The notes beneath the pieces were generated by a model that was given only the letters and a program-made list of their open reading frames with translations, did no database searches and was not told the DNA's origin. From Streptomyces indicus (GTDB lineage: Bacteria > Actinomycetota > Actinomycetes > Streptomycetales > Streptomycetaceae), in the NCBI RefSeq assembly GCF_900100315.1, contig NZ_FNFF01000001.1, positions 1,178,001 to 1,242,000 on the forward strand: a stretch of 64,000 nucleotides of DNA. The letters run 5' to 3'. Both the position numbers and the translations under genes were made by a program. Shown in pieces: positions 42,579 to 51,801 of this stretch (the stretch's first letter is position 1; each line of letters starts with the position of its first letter).

Positions 42579-44276
42579 TTACCCTGCGTCGGCGCCGATG
42601 TGCGGGCTGTTCGGGAGGGTGGTGCCGTAGTAGTCACGCCCGCCGCGGCCGGACACCGCCGCCCCCGCGCCGATCGCCGGGGAGCCGGTCTTCAGCGTGT
42701 ACGCGGACGGGCACGGCTGCGGTCCCGTGCCCGAGGCCGGGGACCAGGCGCAGGTGCCACCGCCGCCCGGTGCGGTGAACAGCGGATCACCCCACACCTC
42801 GCCGGTCGCGTGCCCGGCCGCCTTCCATGCGGCGAAGTCGGGGTAGGTGGTGCCGCCCCAGCGCCAGCCGGCGGTGTTCGCGCCGTAGTACAGGTTGTTC
42901 GCGAGCGTCATGCCGGTGTGGCCGTTGGGGTTGTAGAAGAGCTGGCCGGTGCGGCCGTACTTGTCCTTGTTGGCCATGTGGCAGACGTTGTTCTTGATCT
43001 GCGAGCCCGCGCCCCAGCTGCCCGCGGCGTAGCCGAAGTGGAAGCAGGCGCTCGACGTGTCCTTCGTGGTCTGGGCGTTGTCCGTGTACAGGGTGTTGCC
43101 GTAGATCGACAAGGCGTTCTTGGGGGCGATCGGCACGACGTCGAAGAGGCCGCCCTGGGCCTTGGCCGCGTCGTCGTTCTCGGAGATGTTGTAGCGGTAG
43201 GTGTTGGGGCCCCAGACCCGGCCCGCCGCGGTCGCGGTGTAGGCGAGGAAGCCGCTGCCCGCGTTGTCGTGCGTGTAGTTGTACTCGACGAGCGAGTTGG
43301 TGGTGCCGCCGTCGAGGTCGATGCCGTCCCAGTCGCAGCCGGCGGTGAGGCCCGGCAGGGGGCGCACGTTGTAGACCTCGTTGTGCCGGATGGCCACGTT
43401 GTTCGAGGTGTACGTCATGATCCCGCTGGTGCCACCGCAGGAGGTGACGTGCGCCCCGATGTCGTGGACGACGTTGCGCTGGATGACCGCGCCGTTCCAG
43501 CCGTTGGCGCTGATGCCGGCGCTGGTGGTCTGGGGTGCCATGCCGAGGTTGTAGACGGAGTTGCCCTCGACGCGGACGTTGGTGATGTTGACGCCGCTGC
43601 CCCAGCCGTAGATGCCGGGCCCCGCGGTGGAGGTCGGGCTGGAGCCGTGCAGCGCGTTGTTGCGGATCTGCACGTCGTCCAGCGGTCCTGAGTTGCCGTT
43701 GACCGCGTAGCCGAGCACCATGATCTGCCCGCCGAAGGTGCTGGTGGAGCCGCTGGGGGTGGCGAAGCCGGAGATGTCGGAGTCGGCGACGAGCAGGGAC
43801 TTCGTCGCGGTGGTGGAGGTCTGGTTCTGGAGCAGGACGCCGGCGGCGGTCGTCCCGCCGTTGACCAGTTTCAGGCCGGTCAGCTGGAAGCCGCTGACGT
43901 TGTCGGCGGTGACGGCGGCCGAATAGTCCCCGGTGCAGGTGGACTTGAGGGTGGCCTTGCCGGTGCCGTACGAGGTGACCTTGAAGGGGGTGGTGGCCGA
44001 GGACGCCGGCACGTTGGCGGTGTTGAAGGTGAGGCAGCCGGAGAACCACTCCCCGCCCTGGAAGGCGACGGTGCTGCCCTGCGGGAACTTCGTGGCGTTC
44101 ACCTTGGCCGGTGTCTTCCATGCCTGGTCCGGTGAGGTGCCGCTGTTGCTGTCGCTGCCCCACGGCGACACGTAGTACGTGGTGGTGGCGGCGTGCGCGG
44201 TGCCGGTGGCGGCGCCCGCGAGCAGCGGTCCCAGAAGTGCGGGGACCGCGAGGAACGCACAGAGTTTCGCTCTCAT
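42579..44276 (-). CDS. Secreted right-handed parallel beta-helix protein
   Basis: The 565-residue product has a signal peptide (AFLAVPALLGPLLAGAATGT) followed by YYVSPWGSDSNSGTSPDQAW, the usual entry to a pectate-lyase-like beta-helix. Asn/Gly-rich coils repeat through the middle (NNALHGSSPT, GNSVYNLGMA, RNVVHDIGAH, HNEVYNVRPL, YNYTHDNAGSGF). It should act outside the cell on a polysaccharide, as lyase, hydrolase or epimerase; I cannot name the active residues. It is the last gene of the carbohydrate locus, about 50 nt after GH3. Confidence 0.87.
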   Translation of the reverse strand: MRAKLCAFLAVPALLGPLLAGAATGTAHAATTTYYVSPWGSDSNSGTSPDQAWKTPAKVNATKFPQGSTVAFQGGEWFSGCLTFNTANVPASSATTPFKVTSYGTGKATLKSTCTGDYSAAVTADNVSGFQLTGLKLVNGGTTAAGVLLQNQTSTTATKSLLVADSDISGFATPSGSTSTFGGQIMVLGYAVNGNSGPLDDVQIRNNALHGSSPTSTAGPGIYGWGSGVNITNVRVEGNSVYNLGMAPQTTSAGISANGWNGAVIQRNVVHDIGAHVTSCGGTSGIMTYTSNNVAIRHNEVYNVRPLPGLTAGCDWDGIDLDGGTTNSLVEYNYTHDNAGSGFLAYTATAAGRVWGPNTYRYNISENDDAAKAQGGLFDVVPIAPKNALSIYGNTLYTDNAQTTKDTSSACFHFGYAAGSWGAGSQIKNNVCHMANKDKYGRTGQLFYNPNGHTGMTLANNLYYGANTAGWRWGGTTYPDFAAWKAAGHATGEVWGDPLFTAPGGGGTCAWSPASGTGPQPCPSAYTLKTGSPAIGAGAAVSGRGGRDYYGTTLPNSPHIGADAG

Positions 44277-44327
44277 GCTTCTCCCTTCCGCGGGTGCGCG
44301 ACGACGCGCGCACCCGCGGCCGACGGC

Positions 44328-46529
44328 TCAGGTGATCAGGAGGGTGCGCGTTGCGGTCGTACGGGAACTGGTGCCGGTGTGCAGGTGGATCTCGCCCGGC
44401 TCGACGAGGAACACACCGGCCGGGTCCTCCGTCCAGAAGCCGAGGTCCTCGGCGCCGAGCGTGAAGCGGACCTGCCGCTCCTCGCCCGGCGCGAGCCGCA
44501 CCCGGCTGAACCCCCGCAGCCTGCGCACCGGTTGGGCGATGCTCGCGGCGGGGTCCTGGACGTACAGCTGGACCACTTCGTCGGCCGTACGGTCACCGGT
44601 GTTGCGGACGGGGACGGTCACCTCGACCGTCGCGCCCGCCTCCAGTGCGGCCGCGGTGATCCGCTCGTGGTCGAGGCGGGGTGCGCCCGTCTCGAAGGTG
44701 GTGTAGCTCAGGCCGTAACCGAAGGGGTAGGCGGGCCCGTCCTCGACGTCGAGATAGCGCGACACGTACTTCACCTCGGGTGCCGCGGGGTCGTAAGGGC
44801 GGCCGGTGCGCTCGTGGTTGTAGTAGAGCGGGACCTGGCCGACGGAGCGCGGGAAGGTGACGGGCAGCTTGCCGCCGGGCACGACGGCGCCCGTGAGGAC
44901 GTCCGCCACGGCGGTACCCGCCTCGATGCCGGGGTGCCAGGCCATGACGACCGCCTGCACTTGATCCGCCCAGGCGCCGATGGTCAGGGGCCGCCCGGCG
45001 ACGAGCAGCACCACGCAGGGGGTGCCGGTCGCGGCGACCTCGGCGACGAGGCGTTCCTGGGCGCCGGGCAGGCCGAGTTCGCTGCGCACGGCGGCCTCCC
45101 CGCTGAGCGCGGGCGCCTCGCCCACCACGAGGACCACGGCGTCGGCGGCTTCGGCCGCGGCCACGGCCGCCGCGATGCCGGAGGGGTCCGTGCCCTCAGC
45201 GGAGGCGCCCTCGGCGTGGGTGATCTCCGTGTCCGGCAGCGCCTCGCGCAGTCCGGCGAGGACGGTGACCGCTTCGGGGGCGCCCGGCAGCGTCCAAGTC
45301 CCCAGCAGATCACCGGAGTCGGCGAAGGGCCCGACCACGGCGAGGGAGCGCAGGGCGGCGGGATCGAACGGCAGGGTGCCCGCCTCGTTCCGCAGGAGCA
45401 CCATGCAGCGCCCGGCCGCCTCGCGGGCCGCGGCCCGTGCCGCAAGGGTCGGCCCGGTGATGGCCGCGGACTCCTCGACGTACGGGCGCTCGAAAAGCCC
45501 CAGGCGCAGCTTCAGACGCAGCACCCGCGCCACCGCGTCGTCGAGCCGCTCCTCGGTCAGCGCGCCCGACGCGAGCAGCTCGCGGCCGTGGTCGACGAAG
45601 GTGGTGGAGACCATCTCCATGTCGACCCCGGCGGTCAGGGAGCGTCGAGCCGCCTCGGCCTCGTCGGCCGCGCTGCCGTGCGCGATCAGCTCCTGGACCC
45701 CGGTCCAGTCGCTGACGACCACGCCGTCGAAGCCCCAGGACTCCTTCAGGATCCCGCTGAGCGTATGGGAGTTGGCGTGCGCCGGTACCCCGCTGATGGT
45801 GTTGAAGGCGGCCATGACGGTGGCCGCGCCCGCGTCCACGGCCGCCTTGAACGGGGGCAGGTACAGGTTGCGCAGCCGCTGCTCCGAGACGTCCACGGTG
45901 TTGTAGTCCCGGCCGCCCTCCGCTCCCCCGTACGCGGCGAAGTGCTTGGCGCAGGCGGCGAGACGGTCGGAGGCGGCGAGGTCATCGCCCTGGTAGCCCC
46001 GCACCTTCGCCGCCGCGTACGCGGAGGTCAGATACGGGTCCTCGCCGATGCTCTCGGCGATGCGGCCCCAGCGGGGCTCGTGGGTGACGTCCATCATCGG
46101 CGAGAACGTCCAGTGGATGCCGTTCGAGCGGGCCTCGCGGGCGGACACCTCGGCATCGGCCGCCGTCACGGCGGGATCGAAGGCGGCGGCCTGGGCCAGC
46201 GGGATCGGGAACGTGGTGTGGTAGCCGTGGATCACGTCGAGCCCGAACACGAGCGGGATGCCCAGGCGCGACTCCTCCACGGCGATGCGCTGGAGGGCGT
46301 TGCTCGCCTCGGCCCCGACGACGTTGAGCACCGAGCCGAGCAGCCCCTTGCGGGCCGCCGCCTCGGCGGCCGCGGTGTCGCCGCCGCCGGGCCCGGTGTC
46401 CCAGGCCCAGGCGAGCTGCTGGAGCTGGCCGAGCTTCTCCTCGACGGTCATCTGGGCGAGGAGGTCCGCGATACGGGACTCGTGATCGTGGTCGTTCCGG
46501 ACGGAGTTCTGGTGGTCGTGGCCGCTCAT
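44328..46529 (-). CDS. GH3 beta-glycosidase, cytoplasmic
   Basis: The 733-residue product is a full GH3 enzyme: N-terminal TIM barrel with RWGRIAESIGEDPYL and KHFAAYGGAEGGRD, nucleophile Asp in GVVVSDWTG, the alpha/beta sandwich with the acid/base region (about 380-560), and a C-terminal fibronectin-III-like domain (TADEVVQLYVQDPAAS). It lacks a signal peptide, so it hydrolyses imported beta-glycosides inside the cell, in step with the oligosaccharide-type ABC importer upstream. The ATG at 46529 lies about 130 nt after the FAD oxidoreductase stop, with a hairpin between. Confidence 0.94.
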   Translation of the reverse strand: MSGHDHQNSVRNDHDHESRIADLLAQMTVEEKLGQLQQLAWAWDTGPGGGDTAAAEAAARKGLLGSVLNVVGAEASNALQRIAVEESRLGIPLVFGLDVIHGYHTTFPIPLAQAAAFDPAVTAADAEVSAREARSNGIHWTFSPMMDVTHEPRWGRIAESIGEDPYLTSAYAAAKVRGYQGDDLAASDRLAACAKHFAAYGGAEGGRDYNTVDVSEQRLRNLYLPPFKAAVDAGAATVMAAFNTISGVPAHANSHTLSGILKESWGFDGVVVSDWTGVQELIAHGSAADEAEAARRSLTAGVDMEMVSTTFVDHGRELLASGALTEERLDDAVARVLRLKLRLGLFERPYVEESAAITGPTLAARAAAREAAGRCMVLLRNEAGTLPFDPAALRSLAVVGPFADSGDLLGTWTLPGAPEAVTVLAGLREALPDTEITHAEGASAEGTDPSGIAAAVAAAEAADAVVLVVGEAPALSGEAAVRSELGLPGAQERLVAEVAATGTPCVVLLVAGRPLTIGAWADQVQAVVMAWHPGIEAGTAVADVLTGAVVPGGKLPVTFPRSVGQVPLYYNHERTGRPYDPAAPEVKYVSRYLDVEDGPAYPFGYGLSYTTFETGAPRLDHERITAAALEAGATVEVTVPVRNTGDRTADEVVQLYVQDPAASIAQPVRRLRGFSRVRLAPGEERQVRFTLGAEDLGFWTEDPAGVFLVEPGEIHLHTGTSSRTTATRTLLIT

Positions 46530-46558
46530 GGCGGGTCCTCTCGTGTGCGGATCGGGCC

Positions 46559-46589
46559 CGCGCCCCCGGGGTCAGGTGCCGGGGGCGCG
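46559..46589 (-). terminator. Hairpin between the FAD-oxidoreductase and GH3 genes
   Basis: CGCGCCCCCGG and CCGGGGGCGCG are perfect 11-bp arms around 9 nt, just upstream of the GH3 start in the same transcript. It could be an attenuator, an mRNA-stabilising stem or a partial terminator giving different levels of the two genes. Confidence 0.4.
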
Positions 46590-46653
46590 GGAGCTCGGCG
46601 CGGCTGCGGGCGCGGGCGCGGGAGCTCGGCGCGGGGCTGCGGGCGTGGGCGCG
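46589..46653 (-). repeat. 31-bp tandem duplication
   Basis: GGGAGCTCGGCGCGG plus a CTGCGGGCG tract occurs at 46589 and again at 46620, with small indels. It fills much of the non-coding gap between two operon genes and is probably a slippage product. Confidence 0.55.
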
Positions 46654-46662
46654 GTGAGCCTG

Positions 46663-48261
46663 TCAGTAGTGGTGCGGGCGGCTGCGGATCTCCTCGGGCC
46701 AGGCGAGCCGGATGCCGAGGGTGTGGCTCAACAGCCGCTGGTAGTCGGAGAGTTGCGTGGGGTCCGAGCGGACCTTGCGGGGCGGCAGGGCCCGGTCGAG
46801 GCAGTGGCCGGCGAGCGCGCCGACCGCCTCGCCGATGGCCCACTCGACGGGGTGCAGGCGGTAACAGCCGTTGGTGATGTGCGTGGTGCCGATGTTCTTG
46901 TTGGCGGGCAGCAGGTTGTCGACGCGTACGGGGATCAGCGCGCCGAGCGGGATCTGGAACGGATACGACTCGATGTCCACGTAACTGCGGCCCGCGGTGC
47001 TCGGGTGCAGATCGATCCGGTAGCTGCCGAGGCCGACGCTGTCGTGGAAGACCTCGCAGCCCGCGCCCGGCGGCCGCGCCGCGACGCCCACGTGCTGTTC
47101 GAGGACGGTGAACTCGGCCTTGATACGGCGGGATTCGCGGATGTACGGCGCCTTCGCGAGGCCGTCCGGCGTGCCCGTGACATCGGGGCGGAGCCGCAGT
47201 CCAGGCCAGCCCGTCCCGCCGTCGGGGCGGGGCGCCTCGGTCTGAAGCCAGTGCAGGAAGGAGAGGGAGAGCCCGCGGGCGGCGTCGAGGGCGGCCGCGC
47301 GCTGCTCGGGTCCGACGCCGAGGAGCGGCGCCTCCCAGTAGTCGATCTGGGGCCAGTTGACGACGGTGATGTCGGAGGCGAAGGCACCGGCGGCGAACTG
47401 CTCGCGGGCGAGGACGCGGCGGAACTGCCAGAGGTCGAAGTGCTCCCCCGCCTCCCGGTCCGCGTCCATGAGCTTCCAGGTCCGCTCCTCCAGCGTGATC
47501 GGCACGACGTCCGTGAAGGAGAGCTGGGGTCCGGGCCAGAAGGGGGCGACGGCGCTGCTCCAGTGGCCGTAGGCGGCCGGCCGGTCGATCGTGTGGTCCT
47601 CGCCGGGCCGGTGCTCCAGGGCGAAGCACCAGGACACGGCCTGCTGGTCGAGGGGGTCGGCGGTCTCGGGCGCGTGCGGCTCCCCGGTCTCGTCCCGCCC
47701 CTCGGCGCCGAACACGTGCTCCACACCGGCCAGTTCGAGGAGGTCCCCGAGTTCGGTGGCGTCGGCCACGTAGGCGGCGTGCACGGTGAGCTCGTGCCCG
47801 TCCCGGCCGGCCAGCGTGACCGCCTCGATGCGGTCGCCGTCGGTGTGCGCGGCGACGGGCTCGTAACCGGTGAGGACGGTGATCGCGCCGGAGGACCGCC
47901 AGGGCGCGAGCATCTCCTCGATGACGGCCACCGCCACGCGCGGTTCGTGGCACATGCGGCTGACGATTCCGAGTCCGGGGTCGAGCCGCGGATCCTCGGC
48001 GGCGGCCGGCAGCAGGGGGTAGTTGCGGCGGTAGTACGCGCGCACGCGGCGGCGCAGTTCCGCGTAGCCCGGCGGTGCGGCGGACCCTTCGATCCAGGGA
48101 TGCTCGTCGGGCGGCACGGCCTGGGCGGTGAGCTGGCCGCCGAGCCAGTCGGTGGTCTCGGTGAGGACCACGGTGCGGCCGAGGCGGGCAGCGGTGAGCG
48201 CCGCGGCCACACCGCCGAGCCCGCCGCCGACGACGAGGAGCTCGGTACGCATTTCTCTCAT
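46663..48261 (-). CDS. FAD-dependent oxidoreductase (FAD_oxidored family)
   Basis: The 532-residue product has an N-terminal FAD motif (LLVVGGGLGGVAAALTAARL) and TTDWLGGQLTAQAVPPDEHP, the pattern of the PF12831 FAD_oxidored group often found in carbohydrate-use clusters. The C-terminal half includes LLPANKNIGTTHITNGCYRL and PVEWAIGEAVGALAG. The substrate may be a sugar or sugar acid. Two ATGs, 48261 and 48252, are possible; the first has AAGGAA upstream. It sits between the LacI regulator and GH3 genes on the same strand. Confidence 0.88.
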   Translation of the reverse strand: MREMRTELLVVGGGLGGVAAALTAARLGRTVVLTETTDWLGGQLTAQAVPPDEHPWIEGSAAPPGYAELRRRVRAYYRRNYPLLPAAAEDPRLDPGLGIVSRMCHEPRVAVAVIEEMLAPWRSSGAITVLTGYEPVAAHTDGDRIEAVTLAGRDGHELTVHAAYVADATELGDLLELAGVEHVFGAEGRDETGEPHAPETADPLDQQAVSWCFALEHRPGEDHTIDRPAAYGHWSSAVAPFWPGPQLSFTDVVPITLEERTWKLMDADREAGEHFDLWQFRRVLAREQFAAGAFASDITVVNWPQIDYWEAPLLGVGPEQRAAALDAARGLSLSFLHWLQTEAPRPDGGTGWPGLRLRPDVTGTPDGLAKAPYIRESRRIKAEFTVLEQHVGVAARPPGAGCEVFHDSVGLGSYRIDLHPSTAGRSYVDIESYPFQIPLGALIPVRVDNLLPANKNIGTTHITNGCYRLHPVEWAIGEAVGALAGHCLDRALPPRKVRSDPTQLSDYQRLLSHTLGIRLAWPEEIRSRPHHY

Positions 48262-48290
48262 GGGGCTTGGTTCCTTCTGCCGGTGCTGCC

Positions 48291-48374
48291 GGACTGCCGT
48301 TCGGGGAGGTCGCATCGGGCGTACGGGGGCGTGGGACTGCCGTTCGGGGAGGTCTCATCGGACGTACGGGGGCG
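48291..48374 (-). repeat. 43-bp tandem duplication
   Basis: GGACTGCCGTTCGGGGAGGT and the following CGTACGGGGGCG-type end recur with period 43 (copies at 48291 and 48334, few mismatches). The duplication lies in the 227-bp gap between the LacI and FAD-oxidoreductase genes. It could duplicate a promoter or operator, but no known motif is clear. Confidence 0.6.
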
Positions 48375-48488
48375 AGACGGGGCAGGGCGGACGGGCCGTA
48401 CGCCGTTCCGGGGCAGGCGGGAGCGGCGGACGGCGCCGCTCGCGTGGGCGGCGCGCCCTGATGGCGCCGGGATGGGGTGTGCGGGCTG

Positions 48489-49541
48489 CTAGTCGCCCAC
48501 GGCAGCCACCGTCGTGCCCGGGATCAGCGGGCAGGGCACGAGGAGGCTTCCGGTGCGCTGGTCGGGGTCGTCGAGCATGGCCTGCAAACGGTCCACGGCG
48601 ATCCGGCCGATCTCGGTGCGCGGGATCACCAGCGAGTCCCACTGGCCGGACAGGTCGGCGGGTGCCGCTTCGAGCACGGCCACGGACACGTCGTCGGGGA
48701 TCTTCCGTCCCCGGGCGGCCAGTTGGTCGCGCAGGGACTCCGCGAGCCGCACGCTCTCCACCACGATCGCGGTGGCCGCACCGCCCGCCACCTCGTCCAG
48801 CCAGTCGGCCTCGATGCCGTGGGCGCCGCGGAAGCCCGGGGACTCATCGGTGAGGCCGAGGCGCTCCACCGCCTCCGCGTAGCCGGCGCGCCGGTCCTCG
48901 TACGGTTCCATCTCCAGCCACTCGCGCACGTATCCGAGACGGCGGTGGCCGAGCTCCGCGAGCCGGTCCACGATTGCCCCGCTCGCCCCGCGGTAGTCGG
49001 GGACGACCTGCGGGATCTCCGCGCCGGGCACCTCACGGCGGCCGATGTGCACGAACGGGTAGCCCTCGTACCAGAGCCGGGCCAGCTCGCCGCGGTCGGT
49101 GGAGACACCGAGCAGGATGCTGCCGTCGGCCATGTTGAGCCGGTTGGTGCCGTCCTTGTAGATCTTGCGCTCGCCGCGTTCGCCGCTGCCGCCGGAGCCG
49201 GTCGAGGTGAAGAGGACCAGGTCGAAGCCGGTCTCCTCGGCCCGTTCCTCGATGCCGAGCAGGAACTCGAAGTAGAAGTCCTCGCGTGCGTGCGGGAAGA
49301 CCCGCTCGAAGGTGTGCACGCCGAGGAGGTTGGTGCGCTTGCCGCGCATCGCGCGGGCTGCGGGGTTGGCGACGTAGCCGAGCTCCCGTACCGCCTGGAA
49401 GATGCGCTGCCGGGTGTCCTCGGGGATCCGGGCCGTCGCCGCGTTCCCGCTGATCACCCGGGAGACCGCCGACTGGGAGACCCCGGCCAGGCGCGCCACG
49501 TCCGCCTGGCTGGGCGCCTTGCCGCGCCGTCGTGCTGTCAC
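48489..49541 (-). CDS. LacI-family transcriptional regulator
   Basis: The 350-residue product has the LacI HTH (SQADVARLAGVSQSAVSRVI) and hinge helix (ELGYVANPAARAMRGKR), then a periplasmic-binding-like sensor domain (LLGVHTFERVF, HIGRREVPGAEIPQVVPDYR, ATAIVVESVRLAESL). It should repress the carbohydrate locus and be released by a sugar. The GTG at 49541 overlaps the upstream ATPase stop by 4 nt (GTGA), so it is part of the operon. A 16-bp palindrome ahead of the binding-protein gene is the best operator candidate. Confidence 0.93.
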   Translation of the reverse strand: MTARRRGKAPSQADVARLAGVSQSAVSRVISGNAATARIPEDTRQRIFQAVRELGYVANPAARAMRGKRTNLLGVHTFERVFPHAREDFYFEFLLGIEERAEETGFDLVLFTSTGSGGSGERGERKIYKDGTNRLNMADGSILLGVSTDRGELARLWYEGYPFVHIGRREVPGAEIPQVVPDYRGASGAIVDRLAELGHRRLGYVREWLEMEPYEDRRAGYAEAVERLGLTDESPGFRGAHGIEADWLDEVAGGAATAIVVESVRLAESLRDQLAARGRKIPDDVSVAVLEAAPADLSGQWDSLVIPRTEIGRIAVDRLQAMLDDPDQRTGSLLVPCPLIPGTTVAAVGD

Positions 49542-50686
49542 GATGCCCCCTCGGGTGTCCTGCGCCGGGCGGCGGTCGCCTCGGCATGGGTGGTCGCGGC
49601 CAGTTCCCCGGCCCGGCCCTTGGTGTGCAGCCAGCACTTGGCCCAGTGCCCGCCGCCCAACTCCGTGCGCGGCGGCTCCTGTTCGCGGCACTCCTGCATC
49701 GCGAAGGGGCAGCGCGGATGGAACCGGCAGCCGGCCGGAGGATCGATCAGGCTGGGCGGTTCGCCGAGTTCGTCGGCGCCCGCGAACAGCGCCTCCCGGT
49801 CCTCCACCCCGCGCTCGGGGTCCGGCGACGACTCTATGAGCAGTTTGGTGTACGGGTGCTGCGGCGCCGCGATCACCTCCTCCTTGGGGCCGGATTCCAC
49901 CATCTGTCCCGCGTACATCACGGCGATCTCGTCGCAGAGATAGCGGGCGCTGGCGATGTCGTGCGTGATGTAGAGGAGCGCGAGCCCGTCCTCGGCGCGC
50001 AGCCGCTGAAGGAGGTTGAGCATCTCCAGGCGGATGGACACGTCGAGCATGGAGATGGGTTCGTCGCCGAGCAGCACCTTGGGTTCCACGGCGAGTGCGC
50101 GGGCGATGACCACGCGCTGGCGCTGTCCGCCGGAGAGTTCGTGCGGGAACTTGGCGGCGAACTCGGCGGCCGGCGTGAGGCTCACGCGTTCCAGGAGTTC
50201 GGTGATGCGGCGGTCCCGTCCGGCCCGGTCGAGCTGCGGCTGGTGCAGGCGCAGGGCGCGGTCGAGGTTGTAGCGGACGCGGTGCAGCGGGTTCAGGGAG
50301 CCGAAGGGGTCCTGGAAGATCAGCTGCACCTCGGAGTGGTAGGCCCGCCGCTCGCGCCGGCTGCCGCGCACGGGCTCGCCGCGCAGCAGGATCTCGCCCT
50401 CGGTCGGCTCGTGGAACCGGGCAAGCATCCTGGCCAGCGTGGTCTTGCCACTGCCGCTCTCCCCCACAAGCGCGAGGATCCGGCCGGGCTTGAGCCGTAC
50501 GGTCGCGTGCTCCACGGCCCGTACGACGGAGGTGCGGCCGAGGGTGCCGCGGACGGTGAAGTGCTTGGAGACGTCGCGGGCTTCGAGGACGTACCCCTCG
50601 TCGGGCGAGGGTGCGCCGTGCCGATCGGTCACGGACACCTCCTCGCCCGCCTCCTCGCCCGTCACCCCGTGCAGGAGGTCGCTCAT
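49538..50686 (-). CDS. ABC importer ATPase, DppF/OppF-like
   Basis: The 382-residue product is a peptide/opine-type ABC ATPase. Walker A is GESGSGKTT, signature LSGGQRQRV, Walker B VLLGDEPISMLDVS, then LLYITHDIASARYL. The C-terminal oligopeptide-transport domain has CRFHPRCPFAMQECREQEPP, whose four Cys may hold an [4Fe-4S] cluster as in DppD/DppF. It partners the next ATPase. Its ATG overlaps the upstream stop (ATGA). In this context it is likely to energise oligosaccharide uptake. Confidence 0.93.
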   Translation of the reverse strand: MSDLLHGVTGEEAGEEVSVTDRHGAPSPDEGYVLEARDVSKHFTVRGTLGRTSVVRAVEHATVRLKPGRILALVGESGSGKTTLARMLARFHEPTEGEILLRGEPVRGSRRERRAYHSEVQLIFQDPFGSLNPLHRVRYNLDRALRLHQPQLDRAGRDRRITELLERVSLTPAAEFAAKFPHELSGGQRQRVVIARALAVEPKVLLGDEPISMLDVSIRLEMLNLLQRLRAEDGLALLYITHDIASARYLCDEIAVMYAGQMVESGPKEEVIAAPQHPYTKLLIESSPDPERGVEDREALFAGADELGEPPSLIDPPAGCRFHPRCPFAMQECREQEPPRTELGGGHWAKCWLHTKGRAGELAATTHAEATAARRRTPEGAS

Positions 50687-51801
50687 CGGACTCCGCCTCC
50701 TTCTGTCTCGTCGTGGGGGCGCTGTTCACCGAGCGCCTGGCCCCGTTGCTCGGAGAGGCCGTGGTTCCGCTGCTCACCGAGCAGGCACGCCACTTCGTGC
50801 CCGGGCCCGGCCGCCACCGGCAGCAGGGCCGGCAGCCGCTCGTCGCAGCCTGCGGTGCGCTGCCCGCAGCGCGGGTGGAACGGGCAGCCCGGGGGCGGGT
50901 TGCGCAGGTCGGGCGGGGTGCCGGGGATGCCGTGCAGGGTGCGCAGCGGGGCGTGCAGCGGCGGGAAGGAGTCGCGCAGGCCCTGGGTGTACGGGTGCCG
51001 CGGATCGCGGTAGAGCGTGGCCGCCTCGCCCACCTCGACGATGCGCCCGGCGTACATGATGGCGATCCGGTCGGCGAGCTCCAGGAGCAGCGACAGATCG
51101 TGCGTGACGAAGACGACCGCGAAGTCCAACTCGCGGCGCAGCCTGAGGACTTGGGCGAGGATCTGGCGCTGCATCACCACGTCCACGGCCGTGGTCGGCT
51201 CGTCCATCACCACGAGTTCCGGTCCGCAGGCCAGCGCGAGGGCGATGGCGGCGCGCTGGCGCATGCCACCGGAGAGCTGGTGCGGGTAGGCGCGGACCCG
51301 GTCGGCGGAGATGCCGACGAGGGCGAGGAGTTCGGCGGCGCGCGCCCAGGCCCGCTTCTTGTCGAGCGTACGGTCGCGGGCCCGCAGCACGTCCGCGAAC
51401 TGGGCGCCGATCGGCATCACCGGGTTGAGCGCGTCCATCGCGGACTGAAGGACGATCGACAGGGCCGACCAGCGGTAGCGGCGCAGCTGCCGGCCGTCGA
51501 GCGCGGCCAGGTCGACGGGCGGTGCGTTGTCGCGGCCGTGGAAGAGGATCTTCCCGGCGGTGGTGACGGCGGGCGGGCGCTGGAGCCGGGTGAGGGCGGT
51601 GATGAGGGTGGACTTGCCGGAGCCCGACTCGCCCGCCACACCGAGGATTTCGCCCCGGCGCAGGGTGAAGGAGACATCGGAGCAGGCGCGGACGGGGGCG
51701 CCGCCCGTGGCGTACTCGACGGTGAGGCCGCGCACGTCCAGGACGGTGGTCCCCGCGGTCGTCTGCGAGCGCTTCTCCTGGCCCGCGGTTCGTACGGTCA
51801 T
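50683..51801 (-). CDS. ABC importer ATPase, DppD/OppD-like
   Basis: The 372-residue product has Walker A GESGSGKST, signature LSGGMRQRA, Walker B LVVMDEPTTAVDVV and FVTHDLSLLLEL, then the oligopeptide C-terminal domain with CPFHPRCGQRTAGCDERLPA. The extreme C-terminus is a Glu/Gln-rich tail. It pairs with the DppF-like ATPase. Its ATG at 51801 overlaps the upstream permease stop by 4 nt (ATGA), so subunits are made in fixed ratio. Confidence 0.93.
   Translation of the reverse strand: MTVRTAGQEKRSQTTAGTTVLDVRGLTVEYATGGAPVRACSDVSFTLRRGEILGVAGESGSGKSTLITALTRLQRPPAVTTAGKILFHGRDNAPPVDLAALDGRQLRRYRWSALSIVLQSAMDALNPVMPIGAQFADVLRARDRTLDKKRAWARAAELLALVGISADRVRAYPHQLSGGMRQRAAIALALACGPELVVMDEPTTAVDVVMQRQILAQVLRLRRELDFAVVFVTHDLSLLLELADRIAIMYAGRIVEVGEAATLYRDPRHPYTQGLRDSFPPLHAPLRTLHGIPGTPPDLRNPPPGCPFHPRCGQRTAGCDERLPALLPVAAGPGHEVACLLGEQRNHGLSEQRGQALGEQRPHDETEGGGVR

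Noticed and set aside
39981..43691. A 1236-codon plus-strand open frame
   Set aside because: It overlaps the flavoprotein gene in another frame and then runs antisense through the alcohol dehydrogenase and beta-helix genes; its protein is low-complexity Arg/Gly/Ala, as expected for GC-rich shadow frames.
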